A stretch of 64,000 bases of DNA from NCBI RefSeq assembly GCF_029224025.1, contig NZ_CP119392.1, forward strand, positions 891,001 through 955,000, given 5' to 3'. Both the position numbers and the translations under genes were made by a program. This document shows positions 1-8,914 of the stretch, piece by piece (position 1 is the stretch's first letter; each line of letters begins with the position of its first letter). The notes beneath the pieces were generated by a model. The model was not told the DNA's origin. It did not search any database and was given only the letters and a program-made list of their open reading frames with translations. The stretch comes from Rhodanobacter sp. AS-Z3. Its GTDB lineage: Bacteria; Pseudomonadota; Gammaproteobacteria; Xanthomonadales; Rhodanobacteraceae.

Positions 1-2
1 GG

Positions 3-317
3 GATTGGATCAGCGTGCCGCTGCGGATTCCGGTGATCGTCTACGTGGTGGTGCTCGCCAGCATGGCTGGACAGGCGCTGGTGCGCGCCCAGGCGTTTGC
101 TCAGCACGGCGATTTGCGTGCTGTGCCTGCGCGATTGGCCGCCGTTGGCGCGCTGGTTTTCATGTTCAGTGACAGCGTACTGGCGTGGGATCGTTTTCGC
201 GGGCCGCTACCGCTAGCCAGTCTGTGGGTGCTGTCGGCGTACTATCTCGCGATGGGATTGATTGCGCGCTCGGTGCAGTGCGCCGGCTCGGTTGGCAAGG
301 CAGGTACGGCAAGGTGA
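3..317 (+). CDS. YhhN-family lysoplasmalogenase, C-terminal part (5' truncated by window)
   Basis: The frame is open from the first bases of the window, so the true start lies upstream; about 104 C-terminal residues are visible. They form hydrophobic helices (VIVYVVVLASMAGQALVRA; AVGALVFMFSDSVLAWDRF; LWVLSAYYLAMGLIA). The FSDSVLAWDRF...YYLAMGLIA pattern is typical of the last helices of YhhN/TMEM86 integral membrane proteins. Characterised animal members hydrolyse the vinyl-ether bond of lysoplasmalogens; bacterial roles are less clear. The stop overlaps the GTG start of the next gene by 4 bases (GTGA), so the two are probably co-translated. The family call rests on a partial sequence. Confidence 0.72.
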   Translation, partial: DWISVPLRIPVIVYVVVLASMAGQALVRAQAFAQHGDLRAVPARLAAVGALVFMFSDSVLAWDRFRGPLPLASLWVLSAYYLAMGLIARSVQCAGSVGKAGTAR

Positions 318-1576
318 ATACGCAGGAACTCATCATCACGTGGGCGACGCCGGTGTTCTTCCTGTTGATCGGGATTGAACTGCTGGTGGCGCGGCTGCGC
401 GGGCGCAAGGCGTATGCCAGCAGCGATGCAATCAACAGCATCGGGCTGGGCGTGATCTCGCAGGTCGTTGGCGTGTTCAGCAAGTTGCTGACGTTCGGCA
501 TCTATGCGTGGTGCGTGCAGCACCTTGCCTTGTTCGTGTTGCCGGAAGACAGCCTGTGGGTGTGGGCCGGCGCGTTGCTGTTCTACGACTTCTGCTACTA
601 CTGGCTGCACCGGCTGGGGCACGAAGTGAACATCCTGTGGGCTGCTCATGTGGTGCATCACCAGAGCGAGCATTACAACCTTTCCACTGCGCTGCGCCAG
701 ACGGGCAGCGGCGTGTTGCTGAGCTGGCTGTTCTACCTGCCGATGGCGATTGCCGGCGTGCCATTGAAGGTGTTCGTGGTGGTGGCGCTGATCGATCTGC
801 TGTACCAGTTCTGGGTGCATACCGAACAGATCGACCGGCTCGGCTGGTTCGACCGGGTGTTCTGTTCGCCGTCCAATCATCGCGCGCATCACGCGGTGAA
901 CGACCGCTACCTGGACCGTAACTACGGGGGCGTCCTGATTTTGTGGGACCGCTTGTTCGGTACCTTCGTCGAGGAAAATGACAACGACCGGCCAGTCTAT
1001 GGCACGCGCTCGCCGTTGCGCAGCTGGAACCCGCTGTGGGCGAATGCCGAGGTGTATTGGAAAACTGCGCAGGATGCGTGGCATGCCAGGCGCTGGCGCG
1101 ACAAGGTGCTGGTCTGGCTGAAGCCGCCAGGCTGGCGGCCGGCCGATGTGGCAGCACGCTTTCCGAAGCCCGACTTCGTCATGCCGAGCGAGCGTTTTGA
1201 TCCACCTGTGCCGTGGCCGCAGAAGCTCTACGTGCTGCTGCAATTTTCCTTGCTGCTGGGCATGGTCACCCAGTTCCTCGGCATGGCCGCTACCGCGAGT
1301 CTTGCGGCGCTGCTGGCCTATGCGGTTTATCTGGTGGGCAGCCTGAGCATTTTGGGTGGCTTGATGGAACGCCGCCGTTGGGCACTGTGGCTGGAGATGA
1401 CCCGCGTGCTGGGTACGGCGTTGCTGCCGGCGTTGAGCGAGCGCTGGTTTGGCATTGGCCATCTGGACGGCCGGGTGGTGCTGGCGATCGGGCTGATTTT
1501 CGGGTTCAGTGCAGCCGCGCTCGCTTGGCTCGCGATACGCGAACAGCAGGAACACACCTTTGCCGGCATCGGCTGA
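314..1576 (+). CDS. Sterol desaturase / fatty acid hydroxylase superfamily membrane di-iron protein (alkylglycerol-monooxygenase-like)
   Basis: 420 aa integral membrane protein. The GTG at 314 is preferred over an upstream in-frame GTG at 185 because it overlaps the preceding stop as GTGA and begins just before the first helix. The di-iron histidine motifs of the superfamily are present: HRLGH (about residues 99-103), HVVHH (112-116) and HRAHH (189-193), plus a further His at FWVHT (169). The C-terminal third is a separate block of hydrophobic helices, giving a length like that of alkylglycerol monooxygenase (TMEM195) proteins rather than short sterol desaturases. It would hydroxylate or cleave a lipid alkyl chain at the inner membrane; the substrate is unknown. 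Coupling to a YhhN protein suggests ether-lipid turnover, by inference. Confidence 0.88.
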   Translation: MNTQELIITWATPVFFLLIGIELLVARLRGRKAYASSDAINSIGLGVISQVVGVFSKLLTFGIYAWCVQHLALFVLPEDSLWVWAGALLFYDFCYYWLHRLGHEVNILWAAHVVHHQSEHYNLSTALRQTGSGVLLSWLFYLPMAIAGVPLKVFVVVALIDLLYQFWVHTEQIDRLGWFDRVFCSPSNHRAHHAVNDRYLDRNYGGVLILWDRLFGTFVEENDNDRPVYGTRSPLRSWNPLWANAEVYWKTAQDAWHARRWRDKVLVWLKPPGWRPADVAARFPKPDFVMPSERFDPPVPWPQKLYVLLQFSLLLGMVTQFLGMAATASLAALLAYAVYLVGSLSILGGLMERRRWALWLEMTRVLGTALLPALSERWFGIGHLDGRVVLAIGLIFGFSAAALAWLAIREQQEHTFAGIG

Positions 1577-1770
1577 CCGACATCGCTGTCCATGCTATGC
1601 GGCGGTTGCCGTGACCTGCTCTCAGCCCGCACCGCGCCAGACCGTTGACCCCAACCAGTTGCGTCGAATCGTGCCGATCCGGGCTGGTCCTTGCAGATGG
1701 ATGTTGCACCGCGCTGGGGTTGGCGCTCCGCTTTCGCTATGCTCGTCGCTCGTTTCAAAGGGGGTTCTTC

Positions 1771-3276
1771 ATGGGTTTTTTCAGCAAGCTGGTGCGCCAC
1801 AAGACGATCGAGCAGTTGCAGTCGGAGGCCGGTACGCGTGGCGACTTCCGCCGGGTTCTGGGCTTGTGGCAGCTCACGGCGATCGGCATCGGCGGCATCA
1901 TTGGTGTCGGCATCTTCGTGCTGGCCGGGCAGCAGGCAGCGGCCAATGCCGGCCCGGCGGTGGCGATCAGCTTCCTGATTGCCGGCATTGGCAGCGCCTG
2001 TGCGGCGCTGTGCTACGCCGAGTTTGCGGGACTGATTCCAGTTACCGGCAGCGCCTATACCTACGGCTACGCGGTGCTTGGCGAGTTCGCCGCGTGGATC
2101 ATCGGCTGGGATCTGCTGCTGGAATACGCGCTGGTGGTCGCGGTGGTGGCGATCGGCTGGTCCGGCTATGTGCAGGTACTGCTGCATTCGGCCGGCGTGC
2201 ATCTGCCGGAATGGGCGCAAAAAAGCATGAGCGCGCAGACCATGGAGTACTACCTGCAACAGATCTTCGGCGTGCATGGCTCGACGCCGATTGCCGGGCC
2301 CAGCGATGGTCACCGCTTCAACGTGATCGCGGCCGCGGTGTCGGTCGGTGTGGCGATCCTGCTGACCGTGCGTACCGAATGGGGTGCGCGCTTCAATACG
2401 CTGGTGGTGGCGATCAAGGTGATCGGCGTGTTGCTGGTGGTCGGCGTGGGCGTGTTCTACATCAATACGGCGAACTGGCATCCGTTCGTGCCGGCGCGGG
2501 TGGTTGACGCCGCGACGGGACTGGGCCATTTCGGCTGGCAGGGCGTGCTGACCGGCGCCAGCGTGGTGTTCTTTGCAGTGTTCGGCTACGACACGCTGAC
2601 CACGGCGGCCGAGGAAGCGAAACATCCGCAGCGCGACCTGCCGCGCGCGGTGCTGCTGTCGCTGGCGATCGCGATGGTGTTGTATATCGCTGTGTCGCTG
2701 GTGCTCACCGGCATCGTGCCTTACAGCACGCTCAGCGGTGAGGCGTCGGTGTCCGATGCGTTTGAATCGATCGGTCTGCACTGGCTCAGCATCATCATTG
2801 CGGTGGCGGCAGTCGTCGGCGTCACCAGCGTGCTGTTTGCCTTCATGTTGGGTGCGGCGCGGATCTGGTTTGCGCTGGCCCGCGACGGCTTGCTGCCGGG
2901 CTGGTTCGCCAAGGTCAGTCCGCGCTTCGGCACGCCGGCGCGACCGACCCTGATCATCGGCGTGTTCACCGCACTGGTGGCCGGCCTGCTGCCGATCGGC
3001 GAAGTGGCCGAGCTGGTCAACATTGGTACGCTCAGCGCCTTCATCATCATCTGCGCCTCGATCATGCTGCTGCGTGTGCGCCGGCCGGATCTGCAGCGCA
3101 ACTTCCGCACCCCGGCGGTGTGGTTTACCGCGCCACTGGGTATCCTGTTTTCGCTCGCGCTGATCTATGGCTTGCCATGGATCACCTACGAGCGTTTCAT
3201 CATCTGGATGGCGCTCGGGTGCGTGATCTATTTCGCTTACGGCATCCGTCGCAGCAAGATGGCGCTGGAAGGCTGA
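1771..3276 (+). CDS. APC-superfamily amino acid permease (cationic amino acid transporter type)
   Basis: 501 aa with about 12 predicted transmembrane helices. The ATG at 1771 is chosen because AAAGGGGG lies about 6 bases upstream, and because the sequence then starts with the short cytoplasmic MGFFSKLVRHKTIEQLQ segment typical of CAT/YfnA-like permeases; a longer frame from 1645 has no such support. Helix 1 carries the glycine-rich substrate-binding signature (GIGGIIGVGIFVLAG), and the FGYDTLTTAAEEAKHPQRDLP loop is characteristic of the cationic/neutral amino acid transporter branch. It probably works as a proton-coupled or exchange importer in the inner membrane. Substrate is not predictable. 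It is convergent with the diguanylate cyclase gene, 26 bases away. Confidence 0.92.
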   Translation: MGFFSKLVRHKTIEQLQSEAGTRGDFRRVLGLWQLTAIGIGGIIGVGIFVLAGQQAAANAGPAVAISFLIAGIGSACAALCYAEFAGLIPVTGSAYTYGYAVLGEFAAWIIGWDLLLEYALVVAVVAIGWSGYVQVLLHSAGVHLPEWAQKSMSAQTMEYYLQQIFGVHGSTPIAGPSDGHRFNVIAAAVSVGVAILLTVRTEWGARFNTLVVAIKVIGVLLVVGVGVFYINTANWHPFVPARVVDAATGLGHFGWQGVLTGASVVFFAVFGYDTLTTAAEEAKHPQRDLPRAVLLSLAIAMVLYIAVSLVLTGIVPYSTLSGEASVSDAFESIGLHWLSIIIAVAAVVGVTSVLFAFMLGAARIWFALARDGLLPGWFAKVSPRFGTPARPTLIIGVFTALVAGLLPIGEVAELVNIGTLSAFIIICASIMLLRVRRPDLQRNFRTPAVWFTAPLGILFSLALIYGLPWITYERFIIWMALGCVIYFAYGIRRSKMALEG

Positions 3277-3302
3277 GCACGCCCGGCTGAAGGCTCGCGC
3301 AC

Positions 3303-4379
3303 TCAGTGGACCGTGCTGACCACGCGGTCGCGACCGGCTGACTTGGCTTGCCGCATGGCAAGGTCGGCGCGGATCAGCAGCAACTCGATGGCCTCGGCGT
3401 CGGGTCCGCATTCGACCAGACCGATGCTGACGCCAAGCTGCCCGTCAGGCCGCGCGATTGCGTGGACGGCCAGCCGCACTTGTTCGGCGCGCTGGCTGGC
3501 CTGGGCCAGGTTGAGACCGGGCAGCAACATGGCAAATTCTTCCCCGCCTATGCGGCCGATCAGGTCGCCCGGACGTGTCTGCACGCGCAAGGTGTCGGCC
3601 AGCGAGACCAGCACCGCATCGCCGGCATCGTGGCCAAAATCGTCATTCAAGGTTTTGAAGTGATCGACGTCCAGGTACAGCACGCAAGCGGGGAGCTGGC
3701 GGTGGCGGATGTCGGACAGTGCCAGCCGGGAAAGCTGCAGGAAGCGGTTGCGCAACAGCAGGCCGGTCAGGCCGTCGGTACTGGCTTGCTCGCGCAAGCG
3801 TCGTTCCAGCCGGAACTGTTCGTACAGCGTGCGTGACATGAAGGTGCGCAATACCGCCGCCAGGGTGATGGCGATGGCCATGTAAACCAGATACTGGATG
3901 ATCTGCACACGGTCGCTGTTGCCGACCAGCAGCATCGGCAGCGGCCCTAGCGCGCAGACCAGCATGCCGGTGATGAAGTCCTGTCGACGCAACCAGATCA
4001 CCGATGAAACCACCGGCAGCAACAAGCCGGGCAGGATCATCGTCTGCCGATGCAGGTAGCCGGCGTTGTTGAGGTTGATGCCAAACTCCAGCAACGCCAC
4101 GAACAACAAGGTCAGCATGCCGAGTGACTCGGGCGCGCACAGCCGGCGGGTCGATCGTGCCACCAGCCACAGCGGGATCAATGGCGTTGCCCGCAACCAC
4201 CAGGGCAACGGTGGCTGTTGCAGGAAGCTGCTGGCGACCACGGCAACGAGGTAAACCAGGGTCGCCACCAGCATCAGCCCATGGATCATCGGGCCCAGTC
4301 GCCGCGCCAGATACCTCTGGTAGTCGCGCCGTGAGCTGGGCTCGTCGATGTGCTGTCGATGGTCGAACAAATGATGCAT
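3303..4379 (-). CDS. Membrane-anchored GGDEF diguanylate cyclase
   Basis: 358 aa. The start at 4379 (MHHLFDHRQH) is chosen because CGGAAG lies just upstream; an in-frame extension to 4598 has no comparable site and poor composition. About six hydrophobic helices span residues 30-180, followed by a linker helix and a GGDEF domain (about 195-355). The catalytic motif GGEEF (278-282) is intact. The product-inhibition I-site RPGD (269-272) lies exactly five residues before it, so the enzyme should make c-di-GMP from two GTP and be feedback-inhibited. The N-terminal region looks like a membrane sensor of no family I can name. The locus is 23 kb from the Pel operon, whose PelD keeps a c-di-GMP site, but no direct link is shown. 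Confidence 0.93.
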   Translation of the reverse strand: MHHLFDHRQHIDEPSSRRDYQRYLARRLGPMIHGLMLVATLVYLVAVVASSFLQQPPLPWWLRATPLIPLWLVARSTRRLCAPESLGMLTLLFVALLEFGINLNNAGYLHRQTMILPGLLLPVVSSVIWLRRQDFITGMLVCALGPLPMLLVGNSDRVQIIQYLVYMAIAITLAAVLRTFMSRTLYEQFRLERRLREQASTDGLTGLLLRNRFLQLSRLALSDIRHRQLPACVLYLDVDHFKTLNDDFGHDAGDAVLVSLADTLRVQTRPGDLIGRIGGEEFAMLLPGLNLAQASQRAEQVRLAVHAIARPDGQLGVSIGLVECGPDAEAIELLLIRADLAMRQAKSAGRDRVVSTVH

Positions 4380-4661
4380 GCAGCTTCCGCGAGGCCTGTC
4401 GTCTTCTGAGCAAAAGGTCAGCAAGATGGATGCCAGAACCATGCTGCGGCGCGCATGACATCGTGGGTGGGGGCGATCGTGACCTTCGGCAGGGGTGAAC
4501 GCGGCCTTGCCCGTTCTAGCATCGGCGCACTGGAATCCAGTCGTGGCGACATCGCATGGCCTGAATTCCCGGGCCCCGTCTGGCCCGAGCCGTGCCATGT
4601 GGCGATGTTTGCCGGGTGCGCCAGCGTTCGCCAGGCTCTTCCCTTTTACCCGGAGAACGTA

Positions 4662-6560
4662 TTGAAAGCTTCACGTCTTGCCTCAGCTCTTGCCGCCGCC
4701 AGCCTTGGCCTGGTCAGCCTCACCGCGCTTGCCGATGTCCCTGCGCCGCAGGATGTGCCGTATCAGGGCACCTTGAAGGTCAGTGTGGATGCTACCGACC
4801 TTGCCCACCGCATCTTCCGCGTGCACGAGGTGATTCCGGCCCAGCCCGGCGCGCTGACCCTGCTGTATCCGCAGTGGTTGCCCGGCAACCATTCGCCCAG
4901 TGGCCCGATCGACAAGCTGGCCGGCCTGGTGGTGACGGCCAATGGCAAGACCCTGACCTGGAAGCGCGACACGCTGAATGTCTATGCCTTCCACGTCGAT
5001 GTGCCCGACGGTGCCAGCAGCGTCGAAGTGTCGTTCCAGTTCCTGTCGCCGCAGAACATGCGCCAGGGCCGCGTGGTGATGACGCCGGAAATGCTGAACC
5101 TGCAGTGGAATGCCAACACGCTGTATCCGGCGGGTTATTTCTCCAAGCGCATCATGGCCGAAACCAGCGTGACCTTCCCCGCGGGTTGGCAGTTCGGCAC
5201 CGCGCTGGAAGTGGCTTCGCGCGATGGCGATACGGTGCACTTCAAGCCGATTGCGTACAACGATCTGGTCGACTCGCCGATCTACGCCGGCAAATATTTC
5301 AAGCGCATTGACCTGGACCCGGGCGCCAAGACACCGGTGCATCTGAATATCGTGGCGGATGCGGCGAAGTATCTGGAAATCACCCCCGAACAGATCAAGG
5401 TGCACCAGAACCTGGTGCAGCAGATGTACAAGATGTACGGCGCGCACCACTACAACCACTACGATTTCCTGCTCTCGCTCAGCGACAAGATGAGCGGCAA
5501 CGGGTTGGAGCATCACCGTTCCAGCGAGAACGGCGTCGGCACTGGCTATTTCACCGAGTGGAAAAAGAACGCACTGCGCCGCGATCTGCTGGCGCACGAA
5601 TTCAACCACTCGTGGGACGGCAAATACCGCCGCGGCGCCGACCTCACCACGCCGAACTTCAACGTGCCGATGCAGGATTCGCTGCTGTGGGTATACGAAG
5701 GCCAGACCCAGTTCTGGGGCTATGTGATGGCCGCCCGTTCGGGTCTGTGGAAGGAAGATCAGGCGCGCGACATGCTGGCTTACGTGGCCGCCACCTACGA
5801 CAAGGGCCGTCCGGGCCTGGCCAGCTGGCGCAACGTGCAGGACACCACCAACGACCCGATCATCGCCCAGCGCGCCCCGCTGCCGTATCGCAACTACCAG
5901 AGCAGCGAGGACTATTACTCCGCCGGCCAGATGATCTGGCTCGACGTCGACGCCAAGCTGCGTGATCTGAGCAAGGGCAAGCATTCGATTGATGATTTCG
6001 GCAAGGCGTTTTTCGGCATGGATAGCGGCCAGTGGGCCGTCAACACCTACACCTTCGAAGACGTGGTGAAGACGCTCAACACCCTCCAGCCGTTCGACTG
6101 GAGCAGCTTCCTGCGCACGCGACTGGACGGTCACGGCTCGCTGATCGGCGGCATCGAAGGCCACGGCTGGAAGCTGGAGTACACCGACAAGCCGTCCGAT
6201 GCGGCCAAGGCCATGGAAGCGATGCGCCATTCCGCCGACCTCACCTATTCGCTGGGCTTGTCGGTAGGCAAGGACGGCAGCATCGGTGACGTGCTGTGGG
6301 ACGGCCCCGCCTTCAAGGCCGGCATCGCGCCGAGCATGACCGTGGTGGCAGTCAACGGTCGTGACTACGATGCCGATGCATTGAAAGACGCCGTCACCGC
6401 CTCGGCCACCGACAAGAGCCTGCCGATCGAACTGCTGGTGAAGAACTTTGACCAGTACCAGACCATCCGCCTCGATTACCACGACGGCCTGAAGTACCCG
6501 CACCTGGTGCGCGACACCAGCAAGCCGGACACTTTGAGCACCCTGCTCAAGGCGCGTTGA
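4662..6560 (+). CDS. Exported M61-family metallopeptidase with PDZ domain (glycyl aminopeptidase type)
   Basis: 632 aa. The TTG at 4662 is preferred: GGAGAA lies 5 bases upstream and the product begins with a standard signal peptide (KASRLASALAAASLGLVSLTALA, cleavage near ADVPAP); the longer frame from 4455 would bury it. The N-terminal beta domain is followed by the M61 catalytic domain with the zinc motif HEFNHSWDG (HExxH at about 312-316) and then WVYEGQTQFWG. A PDZ-like region (about 530-620; SLGLSVGKDG...GDVLWDGPAFKAGI) closes the protein. Family members are periplasmic peptidases that remove N-terminal Gly or Ala residues. It is monocistronic, with a strong hairpin directly after the stop. 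Such exported peptidases are common in peptide-feeding xanthomonads. Confidence 0.93.
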   Translation: MKASRLASALAAASLGLVSLTALADVPAPQDVPYQGTLKVSVDATDLAHRIFRVHEVIPAQPGALTLLYPQWLPGNHSPSGPIDKLAGLVVTANGKTLTWKRDTLNVYAFHVDVPDGASSVEVSFQFLSPQNMRQGRVVMTPEMLNLQWNANTLYPAGYFSKRIMAETSVTFPAGWQFGTALEVASRDGDTVHFKPIAYNDLVDSPIYAGKYFKRIDLDPGAKTPVHLNIVADAAKYLEITPEQIKVHQNLVQQMYKMYGAHHYNHYDFLLSLSDKMSGNGLEHHRSSENGVGTGYFTEWKKNALRRDLLAHEFNHSWDGKYRRGADLTTPNFNVPMQDSLLWVYEGQTQFWGYVMAARSGLWKEDQARDMLAYVAATYDKGRPGLASWRNVQDTTNDPIIAQRAPLPYRNYQSSEDYYSAGQMIWLDVDAKLRDLSKGKHSIDDFGKAFFGMDSGQWAVNTYTFEDVVKTLNTLQPFDWSSFLRTRLDGHGSLIGGIEGHGWKLEYTDKPSDAAKAMEAMRHSADLTYSLGLSVGKDGSIGDVLWDGPAFKAGIAPSMTVVAVNGRDYDADALKDAVTASATDKSLPIELLVKNFDQYQTIRLDYHDGLKYPHLVRDTSKPDTLSTLLKAR

Positions 6561-6565
6561 TGCTA

Positions 6566-6598
6566 CGGATACCTGCCGCCTCGGGCGGCAGGTATCCG
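6566..6598 (+). terminator. Perfect 15-bp hairpin after the M61 peptidase gene
   Basis: The arms CGGATACCTGCCGCC and GGCGGCAGGTATCCG pair perfectly around a TCG loop, 5 bases after the TGA. The following tract TTCTGTTG is only moderately T-rich, so termination is likely but not ideal. It separates the peptidase gene from the tRNA gene. Confidence 0.8.
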
Positions 6599-6668
6599 TT
6601 CTGTTGCCAAACGCCGGGAGCGCTGCTGCAGGGCTTGCCGCTGCGATGCCCGCCTGCGGCAACTCGGC

Positions 6669-6674
6669 TATACT
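6669..6674 (+). promoter_or_regulatory. Possible -10 element of the tRNA-Arg gene
   Basis: TATACT lies 38 bases upstream of the tRNA 5' end and is followed by a GC-rich stretch (GCGCTCCCCGCGG), as in stable-RNA promoters under stringent control. I find no good -35 hexamer at 16-18 bp spacing; a TTGCCG at 6635 is too far away. Only the -10 is proposed. Confidence 0.4.
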
Positions 6675-6712
6675 GCGCTCCCCGCGGTGCACCGCCCCGC
6701 GCGGCCGTACAT

Positions 6713-6789
6713 GCGCCTGTAGCTCAGCTGGATAGAGTACTGCCCTCCGAAGGCAGGGGTCGTGGGTTCGAATCCCGCCAGGCGCACCA
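6713..6789 (+). tRNA. tRNA-Arg (anticodon CCG)
   Basis: A full 77-nt cloverleaf. The acceptor arms GCGCCTG and CAGGCGC pair. The D-arm (GCTCAGCTGGATAGAGT), the anticodon stem CTGCC/GGCAG and the T-arm GTGGGTTCGAATCCCGC are canonical, and CCA is encoded at 6787-6789. The anticodon loop CTCCGAA gives CCG at 6747-6749, reading the Arg codon CGG, which is frequent in this GC-rich genome. It stands alone between a terminator and a gene-poor stretch. Confidence 0.97.
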
Positions 6790-7146
6790 CTTTCGCGACG
6801 TTCCCGTGCCAGACCCGGAGTGCCTCGGTCTCGCTTCGCCAACTCACTGAACAACCTCTCGCTTGGGATGGGTGCGTGGGCTCTCAGCAGCCTGATGTGC
6901 AGGCATTGCTTACCTCAGAGGCCCCGATCCGTGCTGGTTGCAGGCTTCTTTTCTGATGACACCGCACCCGTATCCGAGGCTTGACGTGGCTGTGATCAGT
7001 TACGCGGCAGCCGTATGTCGTAACACACGCTAGACATTGAATAGACGATCGTGCACGCCATGCCCAGGCAGTAAATCCTTGCCGGACACGCGACCGAGCT
7101 AGCCACCGGCGCTCATTCATTCGCACTCCTGTGGAGACAGACGTCC
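6790..7146. other. Gene-free stretch after tRNA-Arg
   Basis: About 360 bases with no supported gene. Short frames on both strands lack a ribosome binding site or recognisable composition. No clear terminator for the tRNA transcript is visible. The last part presumably holds the promoter of the DUF2231 operon, but I cannot place convincing -35/-10 boxes. Confidence 0.5.
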
Positions 7147-7590
7147 ATGCCTACGTTCGATGCACCCCACCGCTCCCGTGTGGCTGACGCCATCTATGGC
7201 CTGCTCAATCCGATCCCGTTCGGCTTCTTCGTCGCCGGATTGATCTTCGATATCACCTACGCCAACTCGGCAGTGGTGCTGTGGGGCAAGGGCGCCGATT
7301 GGCTGATCACCCTTGGCCTGCTGTTCGCGGTGATTCCGCGGCTGATCAATCTGGTGCAGGTGTGGATCACCTCGCGGCGTTTTGCGACGGGTGCCGACCG
7401 GCTCGATTTCTGGCTCAACCTGGCGGCCATCATCGCGGCGATCTTCAACGCCATGGTGCATACGCGCGATGCCTACGAGGTCGTGCCGACCAGTGTCTGG
7501 CTGTCGTTGTGCACGGTGATTCTGCTGGCGATCGCGAACATCCTGATGGCTGTGCGACCCACCGTCACCCGGAGTTATGCCCATGACTAA
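7147..7590 (+). CDS. DUF2231-type membrane protein
   Basis: 147 aa with four hydrophobic helices (NPIPFGFFVAGLIFDITY; WLITLGLLFAVIPRLINLV; LDFWLNLAAIIAAIFNAMVHTRDAY; VWLSLCTVILLAIANILMAV), matching the DUF2231 pattern including the HTRDAYEVVP region. GTGGAG occurs about 10 bases before the ATG. The function is unknown. Genes of this type often precede PQQ-type sorbosone dehydrogenase genes, as here, so it may be a membrane partner in electron transfer from the dehydrogenase; that is inference from context. Its end overlaps the next gene by 8 bases. Confidence 0.75.
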   Translation: MPTFDAPHRSRVADAIYGLLNPIPFGFFVAGLIFDITYANSAVVLWGKGADWLITLGLLFAVIPRLINLVQVWITSRRFATGADRLDFWLNLAAIIAAIFNAMVHTRDAYEVVPTSVWLSLCTVILLAIANILMAVRPTVTRSYAHD

Positions 7591-8902
7591 GTTCATTGCC
7601 CATGGCGCGCTGGCGCTGGCCTTGCTGGCTGGTCTGAGTGGCTGCAATCAAAAGGCATCGCTGACCCCCGCGCAACAGGCCGGCGACAATCCGACGCTGC
7701 CGCCGCCCCAGCGCTTTCTGAAGCCGCCGATGCAGGTGCCGGAAAAGGCTGACTGGAAAGACGGCCAGACGCCCAAGGTGGCGGCCGGCATGCAGATCGA
7801 ACGGATCGCCAGCGGCCTCAAGCACCCGCGCCAACTCTATGTGCTGCCCACTGACGACGTGCTGGTGGTCGAAGCCAATAGCCCCGACACCGAGCCGGTT
7901 ACTACGCCCAAGGGGCTCATCGCCGGTCTCGTCATGGGACGTTCGGGCAAGAGCGCCGCGGGCGGCAATCGCATCACCTTGCTGCGCAGAAAGGCTGGCG
8001 TCAGTGGCGAGTGGGAGAAGCATGTTTTTATCCAGAACCTGAACTCACCGTTCGGCGTGCAGTTGATCGGTGATTCGCTTTACGTTGCCGATACTGACCG
8101 CGTGCTCAAGTTTCCCTATGTGACCGGGGAGACGCAGATCACTGCAGCCGGCACCGAGTTCGCGGATCTGCCCGGCACCATCAATCACCACTGGACCAAG
8201 GCACTGCTGGCCAGTCCGGACGGCGGCAAGCTGTATGTTGGCGTGGGCTCGAACAGCAACATCACAGAGAACGGTATGGCCGTCGAATACCGCCGGGCGG
8301 ATGTGCTTGAGGTGGATGTGGCTACCGGTGGCAGTCGCATCTACGCTTCCGGTCTGCGCAATCCCACCGGACTGCAGTGGGAGCCGACCACTGGCAAACT
8401 GTGGGTGGTGGTGAACGAGCGCGACGAGATCGGCCCTGATCTGGTACCGGATTATCTGACCTCGGTGCAACCCGGTGGCTTTTATGGCTGGCCCTACAGC
8501 TATTACGGCCAGCACGTGGACGATCGCGTGATGCCGCAGCGACCGGATCTGGTGAAGCTTGCGATCAAACCGGACTATGCGCTGGGCTCACACGTCGCGC
8601 CGCTGGGCTTGTTGATCAGCAGCGACAACGCGCTGCCCGCGAAGTATCACAACGGTGCGTTCGTCAGCGAACACGGCAGCTGGGATCGCTCGCCGCTGAG
8701 CGGCTATCAGGTGGTCTTTGTCGCGTTTCAGCAGGGCAAGCCGGTCGGTGTACCCGAGCCGGTGGTCACCGGATTCCACTCGGATGACGAGAAGCATCTG
8801 TATGGCGCGCCGGTCGGCCTGGTGCAGGACAAGGAAGGTGCGCTGATCATCGCGGATGATGTGGGCAACTCGGTCTGGCGCGTGACGTCCGCAGCGCATT
8901 GA
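7583..8902 (+). CDS. PQQ-type sorbosone/aldose dehydrogenase family lipoprotein
   Basis: 439 aa. Of two close ATGs, 7583 has GGAG at a proper 8-base spacing, while 7577 is only 2 bases from it. A lipobox LSGC puts the lipidated Cys at residue 21, so the mature protein is membrane-anchored on the periplasmic side. The rest is a beta-propeller of the soluble glucose/sorbosone dehydrogenase family: IERIASGLKHPRQLYVLPTDDVLVVEA, then ASGLRNPTGLQWEPTTGKLWVVVNERDEIG, then FVSEHGSWDRSPLSGYQVVFV. Members of this family oxidise sugars or other alcohols/aldehydes using pyrroloquinoline quinone (PQQ). The neighbouring PqqU-like receptor gene fits a need to import PQQ. The real substrate is unknown. Confidence 0.88.
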   Translation: MTKFIAHGALALALLAGLSGCNQKASLTPAQQAGDNPTLPPPQRFLKPPMQVPEKADWKDGQTPKVAAGMQIERIASGLKHPRQLYVLPTDDVLVVEANSPDTEPVTTPKGLIAGLVMGRSGKSAAGGNRITLLRRKAGVSGEWEKHVFIQNLNSPFGVQLIGDSLYVADTDRVLKFPYVTGETQITAAGTEFADLPGTINHHWTKALLASPDGGKLYVGVGSNSNITENGMAVEYRRADVLEVDVATGGSRIYASGLRNPTGLQWEPTTGKLWVVVNERDEIGPDLVPDYLTSVQPGGFYGWPYSYYGQHVDDRVMPQRPDLVKLAIKPDYALGSHVAPLGLLISSDNALPAKYHNGAFVSEHGSWDRSPLSGYQVVFVAFQQGKPVGVPEPVVTGFHSDDEKHLYGAPVGLVQDKEGALIIADDVGNSVWRVTSAAH

Positions 8903-8914
8903 GGCTAACGCTGC

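Noticed and set aside
1327..3411. 694-aa minus-strand frame opposite the APC permease
   Set aside because: Extremely Arg/His/Gln-rich, with no start signal; a shadow of the permease.
6635..6674. TTGCCG/TATACT as a full tRNA promoter
   Set aside because: The spacing is 28 bp, too long for sigma70; only the -10 is kept as a weak call.
4683..6854. 723-aa minus-strand frame opposite the M61 peptidase and across the tRNA
   Set aside because: It would read through the tRNA-Arg gene and the terminator; composition is non-protein-like.
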